In this document: positions 6,201-10,368 of the stretch, in pieces | Layout of the letters: each line of letters opens with the position of its first letter | How positions within the stretch are numbered: position 1 is the stretch's first letter | NCBI GenBank assembly: GCA_947600015.1 | Contig: CANQFX010000040.1 | Coordinates: forward strand, 1 to 10,368 | Origin: an uncultured Bacilli bacterium | GTDB taxonomy: Bacteria; Bacillota_I; Bacilli_A; RF39; UBA660 | Length of the DNA: 10,368 bases | Reading direction: 5' to 3' | The notes under the pieces: generated by a model | Told to the model about the DNA's origin: nothing | The model's input: the letters and a program-made list of their open reading frames with translations, nothing else | The model's database searches: none | Made by a program: the position numbers and the translations under genes

Positions 6201-7806
6201 AAATAAGACTGGAAAAAAGGCTCGAAAACTATGGCTTGATAATGTAAGTGAAGTAATTATTGTAGATGAGTTGTTTGAGAAATATCAAGTACAAAGTGAA
6301 CCATTTTCTGTACAAGCTATTATTGGAGAATATGATGCTCCAGAAAAACAGGAGCAAGGATTACTTACGTATTCTTTCCTGGAAGATGGTAATACTGCTA
6401 TTTATGGGACCGATAGTACAGAGTCAGAAATGCTACTTAATACGATTATTTATTCTACAATCAAAAAGTATCATACGGAAGAAGTTCAATATTATATTAT
6501 AGATTATGGTTCTCAAGCTTTACGTAAATTTGAAAAAACTCCTCATGTAGGAGGAATTGTTTATGCGGGAGAAGAAGAGAAATATAAAAATTTATTTAAA
6601 ATGATTAGGGAAGAAATCAAAAAAAGGAAGAAACTCTTTGCTGATTATGGAGGAGAATATAAAAACTTTATCCGCAATAGTGATAAAAAATTACCACTCA
6701 AAGTAGTAGTTATGAATAACTTTGATGCAATTAATGAAAGCGATAAAAATTTATATGATGATTTCCCAGAAATCATTAGAGATTCTGAACGATATGGTAT
6801 TATTTTCATTATTACGGCAACGGGAATTAATTCTATTCCAAGAAAAATATCGCAAAATATTGAAAATAACTATGCTCTTAAATTAAAAGATCCAAGTGAT
6901 TATGCGTCTTTATTTAATGCAAGAAAGAAATTAGTGCCAAGAGATATGTTTGGTAGAGGAGTATATTCTTGTGATGGATTACATGAATTTCAAACTGCCT
7001 CTTTGGTTGCAAATGAAGATAATTTAAATGATTTTATTTTAAATTTACTTCCTACTTTACAAAAAGAAAATCCACAAGTTGCAGAAAAGATTCCTATGCT
7101 TCCAGAACAGGTAGTACTTAGTGATGTAGAGCAGAAAATATCTGATATTACGAGTGTTCCTATTGGAATTAATAAAAATACATTAGATATTGATACTTAT
7201 GATTTTACGAGTTTTACTGGTACGGTCATTGGTGCAAACAAATTAAAATATACGCAAGAATTTATGATGAGTTTTATTGATGTTATTTTAAAAATGGATA
7301 ATACCAATTTAATTGTAATCGATCCATCAAAATTATTAGGAACAAAAAAGGAACAAATAAAAAATTATTATAGTGATTCTTTAGATAAAGTAATAGAAGC
7401 TATTTCTAATTATTTAAATCAGAAAATAGAGGCCAAAAATACGCAAATTGAAATTATTATTATTTATGGAATTAGTAAATTATTAAGTCAATTAGATGAT
7501 AATAAAAAATTAGAAGAATTGATGGATCTTTCTAAGAAATGTGATAAAACAGCAGTGATTATATCTGATGATGCAGCGAAACTTAAATCTTATGCTTTTG
7601 ACCCTTGGTATCAAAAAAATTTCAGTCCATCGGATGGTATTTGGATAGGAAATGGAGCAGGGGAACAAAATATAGTAAAGATTAGTAATTATAATGCTGA
7701 ACTTACAAAAGATTATAAAAACAATATGGGATTTCATGTATCTGAGGGAAGTTATGTAACGATTAAATTATTAGAATTTGATAGAAAGGAGGAAGAGACC
7801 TTGTGA
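3247..7806 (+). CDS. essC: EssC/YukBA-type T7SS motor ATPase
   Basis: The membrane-bound FtsK/SpoIIIE-type ATPase that recognises and drives substrates through the firmicute type VII secretion system; 1519 aa, close to the usual EssC size. Order: two FHA-like domains (about 1-90 and 95-185; the second has I-G-N where phosphothreonine-binding FHA domains have I-G-R), a 'SPRIRR' linker, two membrane segments (about 256-277 and 291-311), a linker domain with 'FWDKRIDQNDFLVVRIG', then three ATPase-like domains. D1 is intact: Walker A GMTGSGKS 706-713, 'DYKGGG' 738-743, Walker B ending D828-E829, 'LATQKPSG' 860-867. D2 (P-loop site from G1054) and D3 (from G1329) have lost the Walker A lysine (S1060 and Y1335) and the Walker B aspartates (N1157-N1158; Y1407-G1408). 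Substrate-signal binding in the family maps to the C-terminal domain. The last four bases overlap the next gene (GTGA), implying translational coupling. Confidence 0.95.
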   Translation: MKITLYLASKIMHFSLPSDISGSYSFDENKEEPIKLINVEAKDGQWMIYSTDDVKVFFDNHIVNDAELRPDTFYILQRNEKNYLIYVSELLEHNIATYSYNQTSNFIIGNTPECNIHYSCEYVKDIVKISFVNNQYVLQRGNISVYINNKVLSTNNYYIKPGDLLHIYGMKILFLPNMLLMNNPGGKVLVDEISSKIGMYSLGALEEPQEIEVKEEELYTKDDYFSKSPRIRRIIETKTIKLSPPPKPEGNEELPLLLTIGPMFTMGVTSAVTLFNTIHKIQMKEVTIQDSMTSLVMGISMLVSMLLWPLLTKFYNKRMKIKKRKEVVKKYSKYLGEKKEELANEVKLQKGILLENLISTEKCLDIVKNKNFNFWDKRIDQNDFLVVRIGYGKELLDAKVEYPEEGFTIEEDDLRKQADQMVEEYKYIENVPVGYSFYENKITAIMGNSVKSTYFMNNIILQLITFYSYEDLKLVVFTTENKEESWDYVKYLNHNFNNDKSFRFFSSTLETSKNVAEYLNYEINNRLASIQGNKTSLFKPHYVIIIDDYNRVKKYDFIKTLSELDENLGFSIIILEDRLSNLPSKCSNFITLGEKTSGVLKNSYEKQEQIEFYDEINYTVNMMSIAKVVSNIPIEFEEGIKQLPEAITFLEMENVGKVEQLNILNRWNANDSTTSLKAEVGVDEQGELMYLDLHEKYHGPHGLVAGMTGSGKSEFIITYILSMAINYSPDDVAFILIDYKGGGLAFAFENKATGVLLPHLAGTITNLDKAEMDRTLVSIDSEIKRRQRIFNDARDALGESTIDIYKYQRFFHEGKLEEAVPHLFIICDEFAELKSQQPDFMDNLISVARIGRSLGVHLILATQKPSGVVNDQIWSNSKFRVCLKVQDESDSKEMLKRPDAASLKQTGRFYLQVGYDEYFALGQSAWCGAKYYPSDRIIKQVDKSINFINDNGDFIKSIQASNNTVKVEAQGEQLAAIMKSIIEIANKTGKKARKLWLDNVSEVIIVDELFEKYQVQSEPFSVQAIIGEYDAPEKQEQGLLTYSFLEDGNTAIYGTDSTESEMLLNTIIYSTIKKYHTEEVQYYIIDYGSQALRKFEKTPHVGGIVYAGEEEKYKNLFKMIREEIKKRKKLFADYGGEYKNFIRNSDKKLPLKVVVMNNFDAINESDKNLYDDFPEIIRDSERYGIIFIITATGINSIPRKISQNIENNYALKLKDPSDYASLFNARKKLVPRDMFGRGVYSCDGLHEFQTASLVANEDNLNDFILNLLPTLQKENPQVAEKIPMLPEQVVLSDVEQKISDITSVPIGINKNTLDIDTYDFTSFTGTVIGANKLKYTQEFMMSFIDVILKMDNTNLIVIDPSKLLGTKKEQIKNYYSDSLDKVIEAISNYLNQKIEAKNTQIEIIIIYGISKLLSQLDDNKKLEELMDLSKKCDKTAVIISDDAAKLKSYAFDPWYQKNFSPSDGIWIGNGAGEQNIVKISNYNAELTKDYKNNMGFHVSEGSYVTIKLLEFDRKEEETL

Positions 7807-8084
7807 AAAACAAAGTATTGATTAAGGTAATTGTGCCAAGCCTTGATCGTGATTTTGATGTTTATATCCCAGTAAATGAATTAATGTGGAAAGTCAATCG
7901 ACTTATTACTAAATCAGTTTTTGACATCGTAGGTCTTCCTTTTGATTTAGAAAAAGATCAATATATCTTTATTAATAAAGATACAGGAAAAGTCTATAAT
8001 AATAATGAAATAATTATTCATACTGATATTAGAAATAGTACAGAATTAATTATGTTGGAAAGTTTTAATTATTCTGGAGCATAG
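7803..8084 (+). CDS. YukD/EsaB-like ubiquitin-fold T7SS accessory protein
   Basis: A 93-aa protein starting at GTG 7803, overlapping the essC stop by four bases, with a strong Shine-Dalgarno AAAGGAGG (7785-7792) ten bases upstream. The pattern of a first strand (IKVIVPSL), a second strand with 'FDVYIPVNELM', a helix ('WKVNRLITKSVF'), and late strands 'QYIFINKDTGKVY' and 'TELIMLESF' matches the YukD/EsaB ubiquitin-like family. In Bacillus subtilis and Staphylococcus aureus these small cytosolic proteins are required for, or modulate, T7 secretion without being ubiquitin modifiers. It lacks a terminal Gly-Gly. Coupling to essC supports joint function. In B. subtilis the order is yukE-yukD-yukC-yukBA, so yukD directly after the motor gene is a rearranged layout. 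Closed by the terminator at 8099-8146. Confidence 0.8.
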   Translation: MKNKVLIKVIVPSLDRDFDVYIPVNELMWKVNRLITKSVFDIVGLPFDLEKDQYIFINKDTGKVYNNNEIIIHTDIRNSTELIMLESFNYSGA

Positions 8085-8098
8085 AAAAAAATCAATCG

Positions 8099-8146
8099 AA
8101 AAAAGAAAATCGAAAAGGAGAACCTATTAGAGATTTTCTTTTTTTT
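8099..8146 (+). terminator. Strong intrinsic terminator after yukD-like gene
   Basis: A 13-bp perfect stem: the A-rich arm 8099-8111 pairs with 8132-8144, the latter running into a tract of eight T residues (8139-8146). The 20-base loop can fold a further small hairpin (AGG 8116-8118 with CCT 8123-8125). It separates the motor operon from the substrate operon. Confidence 0.75.
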
Positions 8147-8187
8147 GTCAATATACTGTAAAAAATTATGCATTTATTGTAAATTTT

Positions 8188-8245
8188 TTGTCAAATTTAA
8201 CCTAAAAAGTTGCTAGGGGGGGGGGGTATTATGCTTAAATAATAT
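8188..8245 (+). promoter_or_regulatory. Promoter region of the WXG-like operon with G11 tract
   Basis: Eleven consecutive G residues (8216-8226) lie between -35-like elements (TTGTCA 8188-8193, TTAACC 8197-8202, TTGCTA 8210-8215) and -10-like elements (TATTAT 8227-8232, TTAAAT 8235-8240 with a TGC extension, AATAAT 8238-8243). No pair is at 17 bp: the nearest is TTGCTA to TTAAAT at 19 bp. Slippage in the G tract would change this spacing. That a promoter is here is likely, since a terminator precedes and a gene follows; which hexamers are used is not clear. Confidence 0.45.
8216..8226. repeat. G11 homopolymer tract
   Basis: Eleven G residues in a row, followed directly by TATTATG, in an otherwise very AT-rich intergenic region. 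Tracts of this kind are prone to slipped-strand length change. It is by far the longest G or C run in the window. Confidence 0.9.
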
Positions 8246-8247
8246 TA

Positions 8248-8267
8248 GATAAGATATGCCACTTATC
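8248..8267 (+). promoter_or_regulatory. Small stem-loop in the leader of the WXG-like gene
   Basis: GATAAG (8248-8253) and CTTATC (8262-8267) form a 6-bp inverted repeat around eight bases, 13 bases before the Shine-Dalgarno (AAAGGAAGTGA, 8280-8290). It could be an mRNA-stabilising 5' hairpin or a protein-binding operator just past the promoter. Confidence 0.35.
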
Positions 8268-8296
8268 AAAAAATTATGTAAAGGAAGTGATAAAAA

Positions 8297-8941
8297 ATGG
8301 CAGATGGAATGATTTTTAATCAGACAAATATGGATACAGCAATTAGTAATATTAATTCACGTTTGGAAGAAACAGCTGGAATGATTACTAGGGAATCAGC
8401 AAATTTTGTATCTTATATTTCACAAAATTGGGAATGTCAATATGCAGTAGATTTTGCAAATGAGTATAATACGGAGATGCAGTCAATTATTCAAAAATTA
8501 CAAAATAATGTAAATGTTGCTTATGATATTCTAAATACTGCAAGAGCAAGATATGCAGAAGGAACAGGAAACACTTTAACCGTAGGTGCGATAACGTATA
8601 CAACACCTACAGTAGATGTAAGTCCTATTCAAATTCAATTTGCTAATGGGGATGTAGGAATTCGCCAGGGCTTTTCTGTAGATGGAGCTGTTAAAGCATT
8701 AGATTCTATTATTAATGATCTTAATAGTTCTTTTGACAATTTAAATCGTACGATTACTAGTTGTGGTGCATTATCTGATAGTGAAATGAGTGCTTATGCT
8801 GCAACTTTATCTAAGGTTGGAGATATTACTGGTTCAGAATTTGATGGATTAAAATCAGCAGCCAATACTTTAGTAACTAAGACAATTGAACAATTTACAA
8901 CTATTCAATCTACAAATGTTGGCGATATGCAGGGTGCTTAA
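8297..8941 (+). CDS. Double-length WXG100-like T7SS substrate candidate
   Basis: A 214-aa protein with no signal peptide. Residues 1-88 look like a WXG100 (EsxA-type) helical hairpin: helix about 8-42, turn N44-W45-E46-C47 (WxC in place of WxG), helix about 48-88. A beta/Pro-containing linker (89-124) leads to a second helical hairpin, about 127-153 and 160-204, with its turn at S155-C156-G157. The only two cysteines, C47 and C156, sit in the two turns. WXG100 proteins are usually about 100 aa, act as dimers and are secreted by T7SS, so this may be a fused pseudo-dimer. I do not see the usual C-terminal YxxxD/E secretion signal. The start is fixed by AAAGGAAGTGA (8280-8290). It heads its own transcription unit right after essC-yukD. 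WXG-like is a good call; the second-half homology and secretion are inferred. Confidence 0.7.
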   Translation: MADGMIFNQTNMDTAISNINSRLEETAGMITRESANFVSYISQNWECQYAVDFANEYNTEMQSIIQKLQNNVNVAYDILNTARARYAEGTGNTLTVGAITYTTPTVDVSPIQIQFANGDVGIRQGFSVDGAVKALDSIINDLNSSFDNLNRTITSCGALSDSEMSAYAATLSKVGDITGSEFDGLKSAANTLVTKTIEQFTTIQSTNVGDMQGA

Positions 8942-8946
8942 TTTAT

Positions 8947-9017
8947 TTTAGAAAAAGTAAAAATATTTTTTCTAAATCAATGGTAATAACTCTTTTTAGG
9001 GTTATTATTATTGATTT
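8947..9017 (+). promoter_or_regulatory. Tandem hairpins between WXG-like gene and next gene
   Basis: Two stem-loops fill the gap. The first pairs TTTAGAAAAA (8947-8956) with TTTTTCTAAA (8967-8976), a 10-bp perfect stem. The second pairs 8974-8990 with 9001-9017, a 17-bp stem with two G-U pairs around a ten-base loop. They share AAA at 8974-8976, so they compete at the base. No U-tract follows the second; the ribosome site of the next gene (GGGAAAAGGGTGA, 9018-9030) does. Likely roles are transcript stabilisation or processing, or partial termination that lowers expression of the downstream genes. Confidence 0.55.
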
Positions 9018-9035
9018 GGGAAAAGGGTGAATAAA

Positions 9036-9599
9036 ATGGTAGATATTAACGTCAAAGAATTAGAAGGTAAAATAAATGAACTCAGTAAAATCATTCAAGA
9101 TTATGAGTTTTTTACGAATTCTATCTATTATGAATTTCAAAATATCTCTTCTTATTGGGATGATAATAGAAAAAGAAAATTATATGTATTCATTGATGAA
9201 GAGAAAAAGAAAAACCAACAATTAGTGGCTAATATGAAAGAACATTATCAAGTGTATAAAGAATTATATATTAGTTATAATCAATTAGGACGTAAAATTA
9301 AATGTAATTTAGACGCTAAGAAAAATGTATTAGACAAAGTAAATAATGTAATTGAACAAATGGAAAATGTTTTAAGTTGTTATGATAATTTAGGAGATTT
9401 GTCTTTTTTTCCATTAAAAAATAGAATTTATAATGAAAGAGAGATTTTAAGAAATAAAATTAATATAATGTATAGCATAAGAGAAACAATAACCAACTAT
9501 TATTCAAAAATAGAAGAAATTGAGGCAAAGATTACACAAAGAATCTCTAAAAATAATATTACTAGAATTAGTATTAATACAGATGTAGGAAGGATATAG
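9036..9599 (+). CDS. Helical WXG-like protein, T7SS-associated, function unknown
   Basis: A 187-aa, largely helical and charged protein. I choose ATG 9036 ('MVDINVKELEG') because AAAAGGGTGA (9021-9030) sits a few bases before it; a GTG at 9027, nine bases earlier in frame, lies inside that ribosome site. The N-terminal part resembles a WXG100 hairpin: helix about 5-38, then S39-Y40-W41-D42-D43 where the W-x-G turn would be, then a long helix to about 90. A second helical region (about 95-175) follows, so this too may be a two-hairpin protein. There is no signal peptide or membrane segment. It is separated from the 214-aa gene by the tandem hairpins and closely followed by the 103-aa gene (three bases). 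By size and context it may be a secreted partner, an effector-targeting helper or a chaperone; I do not recognise a named family. Confidence 0.65.
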   Translation: MVDINVKELEGKINELSKIIQDYEFFTNSIYYEFQNISSYWDDNRKRKLYVFIDEEKKKNQQLVANMKEHYQVYKELYISYNQLGRKIKCNLDAKKNVLDKVNNVIEQMENVLSCYDNLGDLSFFPLKNRIYNEREILRNKINIMYSIRETITNYYSKIEEIEAKITQRISKNNITRISINTDVGRI

Positions 9600-9602
9600 C
9601 AT

Positions 9603-9914
9603 ATGGATAAAGTATTTATGTATGCAGGAGAGGTGAATGCTTCCTGTGGAAAAATTCGAGTTTTTTTAGAACAAGAAGAAAGTGATAATAGTAAACTAAG
9701 ACAAGTTTTACAGGGATTAGAAAATTGTTATAATAGTTCCAATCGTGAAAAATTTATTTCTTGTCATAATCAAATGATTGAATCAACGAGAAATAATTGT
9801 CTAAATAATCAAGAATATCATAATTTTACCCAATATATGAAAAATGCTTATGAAGAAATAAAACAAAGAAATTTAAAAAATATGGAAAGTAAAGAAGGGG
9901 AAATGAAGAAATGA
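9603..9914 (+). CDS. Small helical protein of WXG100 size, function unknown
   Basis: A 103-aa protein, three bases after the preceding stop, with AGGAAGGA (9587-9594) eight bases before ATG. It is of typical WXG100 length and shape: an N-terminal helix to about 40, a break at 'ENCYNSSNREKF' (40-51) placed like the WxG turn but with Tyr for Trp and Ser for Gly, then a second helix. It has four cysteines, 15, 42, 54 and 66, the last three exactly 12 residues apart; this is uncommon for a protein expected to leave the cell unless disulfides form or it stays inside. The C-terminus (KEGEMKK) is lysine-rich. The stop overlaps the next start (ATGA). A small Esx-like partner or an LXG-associated helper type is the best guess. 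Confidence 0.65.
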   Translation: MDKVFMYAGEVNASCGKIRVFLEQEESDNSKLRQVLQGLENCYNSSNREKFISCHNQMIESTRNNCLNNQEYHNFTQYMKNAYEEIKQRNLKNMESKEGEMKK

Positions 9915-10153
9915 ATGATGAAGAAAAGTATAAATATCAAAGATTATACAGTCGATTAAAAATAATGGTCAATAAACTTAATAAAATTGATAATTCTTTA
10001 TCTTATTTAAAAGATGTCTTAAATGAAAATGTTTTGATCAATGATAAAGCTCTTTGTATAGATCAGGTAAACACTTCTGTATCGCATATAGAATCTATTA
10101 GGAATGATATGATATATGAAATTATTCCTTATGTACAAGATAGAACATGGTAA
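9911..10153 (+). CDS. Small coiled-coil protein, function unknown
   Basis: An 80-aa protein that overlaps the previous gene by four bases (ATGA at 9911-9914) and has AAGGGG (9895-9900) ten bases upstream, so the two are probably translationally coupled. The sequence is almost entirely helical: heptad-like spacing of I, L, V and Y from 'YQRLYSRLKIMVNKL' through 'SLSYLKDVL', a likely turn near 'NENVLINDK' (38-46), then a second helix ending 'YVQDRTW'. There is no signal peptide, membrane segment or catalytic motif. Its size, helicity and place just before a further ORF resemble the small helical helper proteins (DUF5082/DUF5344/DUF3130-like) that precede LXG effectors in firmicute T7SS loci, but I cannot identify its family from sequence alone. 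Confidence 0.6.
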   Translation: MNDEEKYKYQRLYSRLKIMVNKLNKIDNSLSYLKDVLNENVLINDKALCIDQVNTSVSHIESIRNDMIYEIIPYVQDRTW

Positions 10154-10175
10154 CTTTGAATAAAAGGAGAATAAT

Positions 10176-10368
10176 ATGGGATTTAGTTCAGGAAATAAAA
10201 AAGATTTTAGTTATAAAGGGATGAATGCGCCTGTTATGGGGAATCATACGCTAAATCAGGTAGATCAAAATAAAGTAGAAAATCTTTCTCGATTTAATCA
10301 TAATAATACAGCGGCAGAACAATTTGATATATTGCATTTTAATAAAACAAAAGAAGAAATTCAATTTG
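10176..10368 (+). CDS. N-terminal part of unrecognised T7SS-locus protein, runs off window
   Basis: An open frame of 64 codons starting 'MGFSSGNKKDFSYKGMNAP' and still open at the window end. AAAAGGAG (10162-10169) is six bases before ATG, one of the best ribosome sites in the operon, so the start is well supported. The visible part is polar and rich in Asn, Lys and Gln, has no signal peptide or membrane segment, and lacks the hallmarks of an LXG domain start, though 'AAEQFDILHFNKTKEEIQF' at its end may begin a helix. As the fifth gene of this unit, after three small helical proteins, it may be the effector or a divergent secretion component. No function can be assigned. Confidence 0.6.
   Translation, partial: MGFSSGNKKDFSYKGMNAPVMGNHTLNQVDQNKVENLSRFNHNNTAAEQFDILHFNKTKEEIQF

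Noticed and set aside
6266..6502. 78-aa open frame on the plus strand inside essC
   Set aside because: It lies fully inside the EssC D2 coding region in another frame, has no ribosome site and its product has no sensible composition; it is a shadow of essC.
7510..7737. 75-aa open frame on the minus strand
   Set aside because: Antisense to the EssC C-terminus, which is clearly coding; the hydrophobic look comes from AT-rich complement. No promoter or ribosome site.
8210..8300. Riboswitch or structured RNA upstream of the WXG-like gene
   Set aside because: The G11 tract has no matching C-rich partner nearby and only one small 6-bp hairpin is present; the leader is too short and simple.
1..10368. 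CRISPR array, tRNA or rRNA genes, insertion sequences
   Set aside because: No regularly spaced repeats, cloverleaf sequences, rRNA-like stretches or transposase frames were seen.

Overview
The window is AT-rich DNA with strong purine-rich Shine-Dalgarno sites, sigma-A-type promoters, standard stop usage (TGA is a stop, TGG encodes Trp) and a firmicute gene set. It most likely comes from a low-GC Bacillota, perhaps an Erysipelotrichales-like or uncultivated gut lineage; that placement is inference from composition and gene families only.

Left part (1-3155). A gene on the minus strand starts at 22 and leaves the window. It is divergent from a lipoprotein gene (325-981) carrying a DUF4352-like domain. 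Then come a PrsW-family intramembrane metalloprotease (1357-2076) and a CpoA/LafB-like GT4 glycolipid glycosyltransferase (real start probably 2154). These look like separately transcribed genes: each has its own promoter candidate, and hairpin terminators follow the lipoprotein and PrsW genes. A 31-bp direct repeat (129-159 and 1183-1213, two mismatches) lies upstream of both the lipoprotein and PrsW genes.

Right part (3185-10368). This is a type VII secretion (T7SSb/Ess/Yuk) locus. It opens with a promoter and a full-length EssC ATPase (1519 aa: two FHA-like domains, two membrane segments, three FtsK-like domains of which only the first keeps an intact P-loop). EssC is translationally coupled to a YukD/EsaB ubiquitin-like protein, followed by a strong hairpin terminator. 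A second transcription unit then begins. Its upstream region holds an 11-G homopolymer, very unusual for such AT-rich DNA and a candidate phase-variation tract. Its first gene encodes a 214-aa, double-length WXG100-like protein. After a tandem hairpin region come three small, mostly helical proteins (187, 103 and 80 aa) and the start of a further, unrecognised ORF that runs off the window. EsaA, EssA, EssB and a single-length EsxA are not seen here.

How it may work together: EssC is the motor, YukD an accessory cytosolic factor, the 214-aa protein a probable abundant secreted WXG-type substrate, and the small helical proteins plus the truncated ORF a possible effector/targeting-partner cassette. 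The last role is inference from size, helicity and gene order, by analogy with LXG effector operons.
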